A model generated the notes under the pieces. That model ran no database searches, was not told the origin of the DNA, and saw only the letters and a program-made list of their open reading frames with translations. The position numbers and the translations under genes are program-made. A DNA stretch of 64,000 bases from UBA7672 sp965229115 (GTDB taxonomy: Bacteria; Pseudomonadota; Alphaproteobacteria; Caulobacterales; Hyphomonadaceae): assembly GCA_965229115.1 (NCBI GenBank), contig CBDDIR010000003.1:930001-994000 (forward strand). Direction: 5' to 3'. Positions 25,401 to 33,482 of this stretch are shown here, piece after piece. Each line of letters opens with the position of its first letter. Position 1 is the stretch's first letter.

Positions 25401-26671
25401 GCGATACCCGTAATGGGTCGCATCGGCGGCGGCGGCTCGGGCGGCGGCGTCAGATCGCCGTCAATCACTGGCAGCGGATCTTCGATGATAGCGGGGGGAG
25501 GCGCGACCGGAACAACCTCGTCGCCAACCTTGGCGGTGCGAGTCAGCGGCGCGCCGATCAATGCGCCCACGACGCGAAGCATCGGCGTGTGATCGCAGAT
25601 CACCTTGAACATGATCAGCAGGGGCAGGGCGATGACGCCGCCGACGGGTCCCCAAATCCAGATCCAGAAGCTGACGACGAGGATGATCGCCAGCGGGTTC
25701 AATGTCATCCGACGGCCGACGATCGTCGGCGTGATGAGGTTCGCTTCCAGGAACGAGATGCCCATGAAGGCGAGCACCGGGAAGGCGGCTTGCAGAAGCG
25801 TGTCAAACGTTGCGAGGCCAGCCAACCCCAACAGGCCCATCATGATCGCGGGGCCAAGGAAGGGGATGAAGTTGAACAGTGTAGCGAGGCCGCCCCACAT
25901 CAGCGGCTCTGGCAGGCCAAGTTGCCAGCAGGCAAGGCCAGTGCCGACACCGACCGTCACGTTGATCAGCGAGAATGTGACGATGTAGCCGGACACGCGC
26001 TTTTCAATGTCGCGGAAGACACGAGCGGCGCGCACGCGTTCTCGCAAGGTTGTCTGGAAGGCGACGAACTTCATTCGGAATTCGCCGCGCGTGATGAGGA
26101 AGAAGTAGCAGAGGATGAAGACGAAGCCGGTCTGCACCACGGCTGTCTGCACCGACGAGATGACCGATTGAGCCAGGCCCGGCTCCTGGACGATCACGGT
26201 GCGCGAGGCAGGTGTCGGCGTAGTCGGCACAATGTTGAGGCCTTGCACCTCTTTCGAGATGTCGGTGATCGGCTTCAGCGGCTCCTGCAGCTTGCGGAGT
26301 TGCCGCTCGGCGCGTTGGATCATCTGCGGCGCATCTGCCATCCAGCGTGAGGCAGGCTGGGCAATCAGCGAGAATGCGAAGTAGGCGATGCCGCCGGCGA
26401 TGATCAGGGTGAAGAGGGCGGCAAGCGGGCGCGGAATCCGCAGCCATTCGATCCGGCTGCAGAGCGGCGCGAGGATTACCGCAAACACCAGGGCGACGGC
26501 GATTGGCATCAGGTAGGATTGGCCGGCGTTCAGCGCGATGCAGATTGCGAGTATTGCCAGGATGCTGAGGCAGACAGCAGTGACCAGTTGCGGGTGCTGC
26601 CCCACCATCTGGAACGGCTCCCGCACGGAGATTTTGTCGAAGCCGGAAGCTCGCCTTCTGCGTCGTACCAT
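25397..26671 (-). CDS. AI-2E / PerM-family transporter
   Basis: 424 residues with about eight transmembrane helices. Helices 1-2 are near residues 30-75 (LVTAVCLSILAILAICIALN, LMPIAVALVFAVILAPL), then a soluble part, then TGFVFILCYFFLITRGEFRM and the family C-terminal block with FLGPAIMMGLLGLAGL and SFLEANLITPTIVGRRMTLN. The cytoplasmic tail is Pro-rich. Family members export AI-2 or act as Na+/H+ or general permeases; the substrate is not predictable. It converges with tetR with a 4-nt overlap. Confidence 0.88.
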   Translation of the reverse strand: MVRRRRRASGFDKISVREPFQMVGQHPQLVTAVCLSILAILAICIALNAGQSYLMPIAVALVFAVILAPLCSRIEWLRIPRPLAALFTLIIAGGIAYFAFSLIAQPASRWMADAPQMIQRAERQLRKLQEPLKPITDISKEVQGLNIVPTTPTPASRTVIVQEPGLAQSVISSVQTAVVQTGFVFILCYFFLITRGEFRMKFVAFQTTLRERVRAARVFRDIEKRVSGYIVTFSLINVTVGVGTGLACWQLGLPEPLMWGGLATLFNFIPFLGPAIMMGLLGLAGLATFDTLLQAAFPVLAFMGISFLEANLITPTIVGRRMTLNPLAIILVVSFWIWIWGPVGGVIALPLLIMFKVICDHTPMLRVVGALIGAPLTRTAKVGDEVVPVAPPPAIIEDPLPVIDGDLTPPPEPPPPMRPITGIA

Positions 26672-26888
26672 TCTGTGATCGCCTTTGGGTCCAACCGCAG
26701 AACGTGTGTGGGAACTTCACGGTTCCCCGGCTCTGCACAGTGTTCGTGCAGGAATGCTCCCGAAAATCTTGCTTCCACCGGCTGTCCGGCGGTCGCGCCG
26801 CCTCGAAACCGTCGATATCTATGGTAAGCCATTCACTGGCCATTCAGGTGGGAGCGCCCAGCCTGCGGCCCGAGACAAGGGAATAATC

Positions 26889-27311
26889 ATGCAGACGAAG
26901 CTGAAGGCCATTGTAGCCACGTGTGCCTCGACCCTGTTCATCGCAGCGGCTTGCTCGACGGCCGCTACGGAAGCGGCAGCCAATAAGCCAGTCGATCCGC
27001 GACAGGGGGCGGAAGTGAAGAATGTCTGCTTCACCTCGCAGATCCGCGACTGGAGCGAGAACGATCGTAACTCTGTGATCGTGAGCGTTGGTAACAAGAA
27101 GGAATACAAGCTCGATCTGATCGGTGGATGCGATCCGGGCGACGCGTTCACATCGATCGGGCTTATCTCGCGCTTCGGCGGCGGTTCATGCCTGACGTCC
27201 GGCGATCAGCTGGTCACCGATACGCGCTACGCCAACAATCTCTGCCAGATCCAGCGCATGTACGAATGGAACAAGGACGCAAAGCCGGCTGAGACAGCGT
27301 CCGCAAGCTGA
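26889..27311 (+). CDS. DUF6491-like lipoprotein
   Basis: 140 residues from ATG 26889; the frame is open upstream to 26685 but that part is not protein-like. The signal sequence ends at the lipobox-like IAAACSTA, so it is probably a lipoprotein. The mature part CFTSQIRDWSENDRNSVIVS, KKEYKLDLIGGC, ISRFGGGSCLTSGD and NNLCQIQRMYEW has the Cys pattern and order I associate with DUF6491. Function unknown. A strong terminator follows. Confidence 0.65.
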   Translation: MQTKLKAIVATCASTLFIAAACSTAATEAAANKPVDPRQGAEVKNVCFTSQIRDWSENDRNSVIVSVGNKKEYKLDLIGGCDPGDAFTSIGLISRFGGGSCLTSGDQLVTDTRYANNLCQIQRMYEWNKDAKPAETASAS

Positions 27312-27344
27312 TCGTCACTAGCTCTCCTCCGACGTGACGAAAGG

Positions 27345-27378
27345 AGGCCCGGGAAGCTTGCGCTTCCCGGGCCTTTTT
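27345..27378 (+). terminator. Rho-independent terminator
   Basis: Perfect 13-bp stem AGGCCCGGGAAGC / GCTTCCCGGGCCT with a 4-nt TTGC loop, followed by a run of T (27374-27378). It ends the DUF6491-like gene. The remaining gap to 27466 shows nothing else. Confidence 0.93.
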
Positions 27379-27466
27379 CGGACCGGACGGGCTGCACCTC
27401 CGTCCGGCCCTCCGAACCACGATCATGTTGGACCCAAGGATCGCAGTTCGAGAACCAGCAAGGTCG

Positions 27467-27832
27467 TTACGACCAGTAACGCGGGGCTTTGTAGTAATCG
27501 TACACCTGATCGCGCAGGCCCTGACCATCATTGCGCGTCAGTTCGTCGATCGCGTCGGCGGGAGCAGCCTGCAGCTGTTCCTTCGTCACGTTCACGACAT
27601 AGCCGTCCTTGCCCTTCTGGTAGTCCAGCGTGGACCAGGGCAGCGGGTGGAATTTCTCGTTCATGCCGAGGAAGCCGCCGAAGCCGACGACTGCGAACAT
27701 GATGTTGTTGGTGGTCTTGTCGAGCACGACGTCTTCGACTTTGCCGATCTTATCGCCAGCGCCGTTATAAACGCTCGTACCAATTACCTTCGAGGCGCGG
27801 ATAGCGCTCGTGTGTCCGGTTGCGGTGGTCAT
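27467..27832 (-). CDS. PRC-barrel domain protein
   Basis: 121 residues from ATG 27832 (SD AGGAGA). The PRC-barrel is at residues 10-80: RASKVIGTSVYNGAGDKIGK, VEDVVLDKTTNNIMFAVVGF and FHPLPWSTL. The C-terminal tail is helical and ends in QVYDYYKAPRYWS. PRC-barrel proteins of this size are common in alphaproteobacteria, often stress-induced, with undefined function. It is divergent from the PAP2 gene; a 7-bp-arm palindrome at 27898-27913 lies between them. Confidence 0.88.
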   Translation of the reverse strand: MTTATGHTSAIRASKVIGTSVYNGAGDKIGKVEDVVLDKTTNNIMFAVVGFGGFLGMNEKFHPLPWSTLDYQKGKDGYVVNVTKEQLQAAPADAIDELTRNDGQGLRDQVYDYYKAPRYWS

Positions 27833-27977
27833 GGGGTCTCCTACTGCTTGACTATAAGCCCCTGTCCAACGCGGGAACCTGTATGGGGTTTCACGCACCA
27901 AACATGTGTTTGGAAACATTTGACTGCGGCAGCGTTTCGACTCACGGATGACATCACGCGCCAGTTGGACGGTGGGG

Positions 27978-28736
27978 ATGAGCGACAGACATTATCGGCA
28001 TCTGCCAAAAGCGATCTGGAGCTTCGTACGCGCGGAGTTCGTGCTTGTTGCATCGCTCTCGGTGATCGCGGCCGCCGTGTTGGCCTTCATCGGAATCGCA
28101 GACGAAATGAGCGAGGGCGAAGTTCACGGCTTCGACATGGCCGTGCTGCAGATGCTGCATCCAGACGCCGCCAATCCATCCGACCCGATCGGTCCGAAAT
28201 GGCTCGATCACGCAGCAGCGGATCTCACCGCGATCGGAAGCGTGTCGGTGCTCGCGGTGCTTGGCTTGTTGGTGGGCGTGTTCTTGGTTTTGCAACGCAA
28301 GCGCCTTGAAGCAGCGATCATTGCGATTGCGTTCGGTGGCGGCCTCACGATCAGCCAGCTGCTGAAGGAGTTCTTCAATCGGGAGCGGCCGCCCGAGATC
28401 TATCGCGCGTCGGAAATCCTCAACGCCAGCTTCCCGAGCGGACATGCGCTTCTCTCGACCGTGGTGTTCCTGACGCTCGGCGCAATGCTGGCCCAGGCCG
28501 CGAAAGGGGAGACCTTGCGCATCTTCGTGATGTCGGCCGCGATCGCGCTCGCGCTTCTGGTCGGCGTGACGCGCATCTATCTCGGCGTCCACTGGACGAC
28601 GGACGTGCTCGCCGGCTGGTCCGCCGGCGCCGCCTGGGCCACCGCCTGCTGGCTCGCTGGACGCTGGCTCAAACAGCGGGATGCGACTGAGCATAAGAAC
28701 CAGCAGCGCGACCGAGCATCGGGCGCTTCCTCCTGA
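27978..28736 (+). CDS. PAP2-family membrane phosphatase
   Basis: 252 residues from ATG 27978 (GGTGGGG upstream); ATG 27948 is possible. Six transmembrane helices are predicted by eye. The three catalytic motifs are KEFFNRERP (KxxxxxxRP), NASFPSGHALL (PSGH) and TRIYLGVHWTTDVLAG (Arg, His and Asp). Such enzymes dephosphorylate lipid phosphates such as undecaprenyl diphosphate or phosphatidic acid. A supporting role in recycling carrier lipid for the nearby polysaccharide locus is possible. A GGAAAC-N15-CGTT pair at 27912-27936 resembles a weak EcfG-type promoter. Confidence 0.88.
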   Translation: MSDRHYRHLPKAIWSFVRAEFVLVASLSVIAAAVLAFIGIADEMSEGEVHGFDMAVLQMLHPDAANPSDPIGPKWLDHAAADLTAIGSVSVLAVLGLLVGVFLVLQRKRLEAAIIAIAFGGGLTISQLLKEFFNRERPPEIYRASEILNASFPSGHALLSTVVFLTLGAMLAQAAKGETLRIFVMSAAIALALLVGVTRIYLGVHWTTDVLAGWSAGAAWATACWLAGRWLKQRDATEHKNQQRDRASGASS

Positions 28737-28916
28737 TTTTGTCTTGAAAAGACACGTTAACTTCCGCAAATCCAACGTAGCCGACAGCTTGGGTCGCCTC
28801 CGAAATGGCATGAGGCCTGCGTGCGCCCAGTACGGGAATAGCAGCACGTAACCGGCGAGTACCGGTGATTGCTGCTCCCGATCGAGATTAAGCTCCGTGT
28901 TCGGAAGTTGTTAGCC

Positions 28917-29675
28917 ATGGCCGATACCTCGTCCTTCGACAAAATCGTCGCGCAGAGCGCTTCCGCTCCTCGCGCCGCGTCTGTGAAAGCGCCCCCCGAG
29001 CCGTCTTATCTGGTAACGGCTGCAGGCAATCTGGGCTGGGCTGCCTTGCTCGTCGTAGGCGTCGCCGCTGTTGGCTTGCTGGGCTATTTCACGCTGCAGC
29101 AAGCTAATACCCAGCTGCTCCAGCAAACCGAAGAAGCCAACATTGCGCAAACGCTCGCGCAGGATCCGGCTCAATCGCAATCACCTGACTATGTGGAAAC
29201 CCTCTCCGAGCTCGCCATGCAGATGCCGACGCCGGACGAGGGCTCGGCTTATGCCGCCGCCCTCCGCGCGACCGAGCTTGATGCATCGCGCGCCTATGCC
29301 TGGTCGCAACTGGCCTATCTCGAGATGCGCCGCGCGTCGGGTAAGGTGAATGAAGCGTCCCTTAACGCACTCACCCGCTCGATGGACGCATGCCCGCTCT
29401 GCTCGCAGGAGCTGATCGCCTGGCGCTTTAACTTTGTGTTGACCAACTGGTACTCGATCCCGGATCCGCTCCGTCGCCGCGCTTTCGAGCAAGCGGACAT
29501 GCTGCGCTGGGTTGGGCAGAACGCAGAATTTCTCGCGGAAATGCGCGTAAAAGCGCGTAAAAACGGTATTCCGTTCGATGATTACCGCGCTGCGGTTAAG
29601 ACACCCGCGCGTACCTGGGACATCGACCCATCGGCCATCGCCAGCGCTGAAGACCAGCCGGCGGAACCGTCCTGA
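28917..29675 (+). CDS. Membrane protein at the start of the polysaccharide locus, unknown function
   Basis: 252 residues from ATG 28917 (GGAAG upstream). A cytoplasmic N-terminus of about 35 residues precedes one transmembrane helix (LGWAALLVVGVAAVGLLGYF) and a helical periplasmic part. The latter resembles TPR-type repeats (YAAALRATELDASRAYAWSQ, LAYLEMRRASGKVNEASLNA), with a Cys pair in DACPLCSQEL. It lies 26 bp before the ExoA-like glycosyltransferase gene, so an assembly or scaffold role in polysaccharide synthesis is inferred from context only. Confidence 0.6.
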   Translation: MADTSSFDKIVAQSASAPRAASVKAPPEPSYLVTAAGNLGWAALLVVGVAAVGLLGYFTLQQANTQLLQQTEEANIAQTLAQDPAQSQSPDYVETLSELAMQMPTPDEGSAYAAALRATELDASRAYAWSQLAYLEMRRASGKVNEASLNALTRSMDACPLCSQELIAWRFNFVLTNWYSIPDPLRRRAFEQADMLRWVGQNAEFLAEMRVKARKNGIPFDDYRAAVKTPARTWDIDPSAIASAEDQPAEPS

Positions 29676-29701
29676 CATCCCGGCAGGCATCTTGCTCTGA
29701 C

Positions 29702-30754
29702 ATGGCGATGAACACGACACTCGCACCCGAAGCGCCGCGCACAAAACCCTACGTGGTTAACGCAATCGCTCGCGTCGTCACCGGCGCAGATGTGCTGGTC
29801 GTGATCCCTGCGCTCAATGAAGCCGCCTATATCGAGGCTTGCATTCGCTCGCTGATGAAGGGCGACGCCCGTCTGCGCGACGCTGGCTTCGTCGTCGCTG
29901 ACGGCGGCAGCAAGGACGCAACGCGCGCCATCGTTGAAGCGATGCGCAATGAATTTCCGAACCTCAAGCTAGTCGCCAACCCGAAGAAGCTCCAGTCGGC
30001 GGCCATCAACATTTCCGCGCGCGAAGCGGGGGAAGGGCGGCGCATTCTTGTTCGTTGCGACGCCCATGCGATCTACCCAGCCAACTATGTGATGAAGGTC
30101 GCTGACTCGCTCGGCCAACGCGGCGTGGCCTCGGTCGTCGTGCCGATGGATGCTGTCGGCAAGACGTGCTTCCAGAAAGCCAATGCCTGGATCGTCGACA
30201 GCCCGCTCGGCTCTGGCGGCTCGGCCCATCGCGGCGGACGCAAGTCGATGTTCGTCGATCACGGCCACCATGCCGGGTTCGACCTGCAGACCTTCCTGCA
30301 CATCGGCGGCTATGACGAGACGTTCTCGCATAACGAAGATGCAGAGTTCGACACGCGCCTCCGCAAGGCCGGCGGCCAGATCTACCTTGATGCGGATATC
30401 CGCCTCGTCTATCTGCCGCGCGCGACGGTCACATCGCTGGCGCGCCAGTATTTCAACTATGGCAAGGGCCGCGCACGCACGCTGATGAAGCATGGTGAGC
30501 ATCCGAAGCTGCGTCAGCTCATTCCGCCGGCGACGCTGATTGCCTGCCTAACGGGCTTCGCTCTGGCGCCACTCAATCCGCTCGCGCTGATTATCCCGGG
30601 CGGCTATCTCGCAGCCCTCGTACTGGCCTCGATCGCAGTCGCGGTGAAGCACAAGTCGCTTTGTGGCCTTATGGCTGGTCTCGCCTCTGCAACCATGCAC
30701 ATGTCGTGGTCAGCGGGCTTCTTCCGCCAGATGCTCAAAGGCCAGAAGCTCTAG
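29702..30754 (+). CDS. Family 2 glycosyltransferase, ExoA-like
   Basis: 350 residues. The GT-A fold is clear: LVVIPALNEAAYIEACIRSL, FVVADGGSKDATRAIVEAM, RILVRCDAHAIYP (DxD-like DAH), then GGYDETFSHNEDAEFDTRLR with the catalytic ED. Two or three C-terminal membrane helices follow (from about 270). The order and the segment GGSAHRGGRKSMFVD resemble ExoA of succinoglycan synthesis, which adds a glucose to the lipid-linked intermediate. It probably acts on the cytoplasmic face on undecaprenyl-linked sugar. Confidence 0.88.
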   Translation: MAMNTTLAPEAPRTKPYVVNAIARVVTGADVLVVIPALNEAAYIEACIRSLMKGDARLRDAGFVVADGGSKDATRAIVEAMRNEFPNLKLVANPKKLQSAAINISAREAGEGRRILVRCDAHAIYPANYVMKVADSLGQRGVASVVVPMDAVGKTCFQKANAWIVDSPLGSGGSAHRGGRKSMFVDHGHHAGFDLQTFLHIGGYDETFSHNEDAEFDTRLRKAGGQIYLDADIRLVYLPRATVTSLARQYFNYGKGRARTLMKHGEHPKLRQLIPPATLIACLTGFALAPLNPLALIIPGGYLAALVLASIAVAVKHKSLCGLMAGLASATMHMSWSAGFFRQMLKGQKL

Positions 30755-30757
30755 CTC

Positions 30758-31120
30758 CTAGTACGAGCTTTTGCGTTCCTGGACTTTCATCGCAGCGCGA
30801 TTGTACATCATCTCGACGAGCTGATCGGCAGACTTGCCTGTCATGTCGATGCGCGTCGCAAGATTGTTCTCTTTCAGAATCTTCTTGATCTCGCCCAGCT
30901 TCATCGTGCCGAACACGGAGAGGAACTTCGCCTTCGTTCCGCTTGCGAGCACGAACGGATTTGCCAGCTCGGCCTTCACGTCATCCTCGAACACGACTTC
31001 GCCGCCGAGAGCCTTCACCAAGCGTTCGGCCAGCTTCGGGTTGGAACGCACTTCCATGCGCAACTCGTCGAAGAAGCGATCGAGATACTCGACCGGCGTC
31101 AGTGCCTTACCTTCGCCCAT
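30758..31120 (-). CDS. Small partner protein of the ParA-like ATPase
   Basis: 120 residues, no signal or membrane helix. PVEYLDRFFDELRMEVRSNP, KLAERLVKALGGEVVF and KLGEIKKILKENNLATRIDM look like a compact helical protein, ending with the segment MMYNRAAMKVQERKSSY. Its start lies inside the end of the ParA-like gene (22-nt overlap), so the two are translated together. No family recognised. By analogy with ParA-adaptor pairs it may link the ATPase to its cargo, here perhaps the polysaccharide machinery; this is inference. Confidence 0.7.
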   Translation of the reverse strand: MGEGKALTPVEYLDRFFDELRMEVRSNPKLAERLVKALGGEVVFEDDVKAELANPFVLASGTKAKFLSVFGTMKLGEIKKILKENNLATRIDMTGKSADQLVEMMYNRAAMKVQERKSSY

Positions 31121-32019
31121 GTCACACCCGTGCGTTGAGTCATGAAATCGGTGAACCGCTCCGCAAGGCGGCGCACATCATTCGTCACGCCGGCATACTT
31201 GCCGCGGAACGTGTCGTAGCTATCGGGAGCTGCCCGCTCCATCGCGTTCAGTACGTGAACGGATTCCGGAATGGTCGGACCGAACCAGCGATCCTTGAGA
31301 TAGATCTCGCGCAGGTCCGACGCGACCGAGCGCGCGTACTTTGTGTCGCGGAAACGCGTGATGACAACGAAGTTCTTCTTGGCCAGATCCGGCGCGATGA
31401 ATTTGCCGACCCAGTCGGAGAACTGCTTCGTTCCCCAGGTCGAGACTGAGTCCGCAATCGTTGGCGTGACAAAGGCATCTGCCAGCGACAGGCCTGCGCG
31501 TGCAAGCGGCGAGAGGTGAGGCGGGCAGTCGAGCAGGATCACGTCGTAAAGCGATTGCAGCGGCTCGAACGCTTCGCGGAAGAACTTGCCCAAAGCATCG
31601 GATAGCGTCGTTGGCGTGCCCGAGCGTGAATACCAGTCCTCCTCGAGATTCAGTTCCCGCAGACGAAGCTGCGGGTGCGCGGGAAGGCTTGAAATCCAGC
31701 CCTCACGAGCATCCTGCTGTTCGGCACGGCGCAGCTCTTCCAGCGTCACGGCATTGGGCATGATGAAGGGCGCGGCGGAGGGAGGCTTGCCCTCCATGAA
31801 GTGGGCTAACACATGATGTACTCCCTTGCCCTGATCGGAAGCGGCCTGAACGCCTTGCTCGGTGAGCAGCATCTGGCTGGAGTTCGCCTGCGGGTCGAGA
31901 TCGATGACCAGCACGTTCATGCCGTAGTAGTGAGCAAGGCCATCTGCCAGCATCACGGTGGTCGTCGATTTGCCGACGCCGCCCTTGAGGTTTGCGATGG
32001 CCGCTGTCAGTGCCGGCAT
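31099..32019 (-). CDS. ParA/MinD-superfamily ATPase
   Basis: 306 residues. The deviant Walker A is NLKGGVGKSTTTVMLADGLA (residues 10-29), Walker A' VLVIDLDPQANSS and Walker B YDVILLDCPPHLSPLARAG. These are the hallmarks of ParA-type ATPases that form dynamic gradients on DNA or other surfaces to place cargo. There is no parB and no origin nearby, and the gene sits between polysaccharide genes, so cargo positioning is more likely than chromosome segregation. The 120-residue downstream gene overlaps it. Confidence 0.88.
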   Translation of the reverse strand: MPALTAAIANLKGGVGKSTTTVMLADGLAHYYGMNVLVIDLDPQANSSQMLLTEQGVQAASDQGKGVHHVLAHFMEGKPPSAAPFIMPNAVTLEELRRAEQQDAREGWISSLPAHPQLRLRELNLEEDWYSRSGTPTTLSDALGKFFREAFEPLQSLYDVILLDCPPHLSPLARAGLSLADAFVTPTIADSVSTWGTKQFSDWVGKFIAPDLAKKNFVVITRFRDTKYARSVASDLREIYLKDRWFGPTIPESVHVLNAMERAAPDSYDTFRGKYAGVTNDVRRLAERFTDFMTQRTGVTWAKVRH

Positions 32020-32033
32020 CAGTGGCCCTTACT

Positions 32034-33377
32034 CTACTTCTTCGCTGCGCGGGGTTCTATCCGCCTTCCCGTGGCAACACCACATGCAGCGCCGAGGAGC
32101 AAGGCGTATAGCCAAACTGCGCTCGGCAGGTCGAGTGAGGAATCTGTAAATCCGTGGAGAAGCATCAGCACAGTCGCCGCAATAGCGAGGCGGGGGAATG
32201 TGCGCGGGGTGCGACGCGTGCGCAGCGCAGCGACGATACGGACATGCATCGCGCCCAGAACCAGCAGGAGCAGGCCTGTGCCGAGGAAACCGGTCTCGAC
32301 AAGCCACGTCATCGGCGCGTTACGCGCTTCGCCTGCAGCAAGCATCGCCTTGGCATTGAACAAGGTCATCGCCTTGGCGCCTTCGACATTGATGGAACCA
32401 AGGCCGTGACCAAACACAGGATTATCCAGCCAGGCCGTTATGTAAGCCTGGAAGCGCTGCGTAATCGGTAGCGCATCAGTGGCGCCAAGACCCTGCGCGC
32501 TCTCGTCATTGAACCAGATCAGGCTGACTGCCCAGCCGACAAGGCCCAACACAAGGAACGGGGTTACGATCGCGGCAAATCGCATCGGCAAGCCGCGATG
32601 ATCGCGCGTCGAAATGCCAAGCGTGTCCCACCACATCAGCAGCAGAAGCACCGCTGATGTGAGGATAATGCCGGGAAGAGAGCCGGTGAGCGTAAGGCAG
32701 GTGAGAGAGACGCCGAGCAACAGGATGCCGGACATCCCCTGGCTCACCAGCCTGTCGAGCATGGCGTGACGCGCGAGCGCTTCCGCGTCCATCTGCTTCA
32801 CAACATGGAGGATTTTGCTCATCGCGATGATGGCGAACAGGCCAAAGATAATGCTGGCATTTGCGGGCGTTTCGAACGCGTTCGCGATGAAGCTCTGCCC
32901 GGAAGGCACGCCTGCGACATTCAACGCAAACATCAGGAAGCAATACGCGATGGCGCTCCAGATCAGGGCCGACCACGCGATATCGAGCGCCTGACGCTGA
33001 CGGGCGGCAACATAGCCAATCACCCAGAAGCCTGCCGCCGCGAACAACACGGCCAGAGGCGCTGCCGAACGATAAAGGGGGCCAGCTGCGCCGGTGATCC
33101 CGTAGATCGCAAGGATCGCGACAACGGCAATCATGCCCGGCGTAACGTAGCGCGGGCCTGCAGCGAACAGGGACGAACCCGCAATGACCGTGAGCGCTGT
33201 CGCCAGCGAGAAAATCGCGAGCGGCTGAACGCTGCCGTAGGCGATGTGCGCGAGCGTAAGCACGCAGATGGCGGCGATCGGGGGAAGAATATCGCGAAGT
33301 CGCGCACGCGGCTCGGATGTGCGCGAGGCGCCGGAGCGCCCCCAGCCCGATTCAGCTTGCATCGAAACTCTGGCCAT
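32034..33377 (-). CDS. O-antigen ligase / Wzy-like polysaccharide polymerase
   Basis: 447 residues from ATG 33377 (a TTG lies one codon upstream). About eleven transmembrane helices with a large periplasmic loop near residues 290-370 holding RFQAYITAWLDNPVFGHGLG and a conserved WLVETGFLG, the usual landmarks of the Wzy/WaaL superfamily. It would polymerise lipid-linked repeat units on the periplasmic face. The context of glycosyltransferases, Wza and Wzc-type genes supports a Wzy polymerase over a lipopolysaccharide ligase. 14 bp upstream of the ParA-like gene on the same strand. Confidence 0.82.
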   Translation of the reverse strand: MARVSMQAESGWGRSGASRTSEPRARLRDILPPIAAICVLTLAHIAYGSVQPLAIFSLATALTVIAGSSLFAAGPRYVTPGMIAVVAILAIYGITGAAGPLYRSAAPLAVLFAAAGFWVIGYVAARQRQALDIAWSALIWSAIAYCFLMFALNVAGVPSGQSFIANAFETPANASIIFGLFAIIAMSKILHVVKQMDAEALARHAMLDRLVSQGMSGILLLGVSLTCLTLTGSLPGIILTSAVLLLLMWWDTLGISTRDHRGLPMRFAAIVTPFLVLGLVGWAVSLIWFNDESAQGLGATDALPITQRFQAYITAWLDNPVFGHGLGSINVEGAKAMTLFNAKAMLAAGEARNAPMTWLVETGFLGTGLLLLVLGAMHVRIVAALRTRRTPRTFPRLAIAATVLMLLHGFTDSSLDLPSAVWLYALLLGAACGVATGRRIEPRAAKK

Positions 33378-33482
33378 CAACGTCCGCCCTGGAAAATGCT
33401 TCCGAGATCAACGCAAGGATTGGTCCAAACCTCGACGTCGGATGCGTCTTTCTGAGGTCCGAAAACCTGCCAGCGCGTGAAC

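Noticed and set aside
28756..28775. CtrA half-site GTTAAC upstream of the 28917 gene
   Set aside because: Only one TTAA is present; no second TTAA at 7-nt spacing.
26640..29700. A dif (XerCD) site near the skew change
   Set aside because: I looked for a 28-bp site with CATAAT/ATTATGTTAA-like halves in the gaps here and found none; the skew reversal is reported without it.
31099..32019. Chromosomal parA of the replication origin
   Set aside because: No parB, gidA/B or parS-like palindromes nearby; the gene lies among polysaccharide genes.
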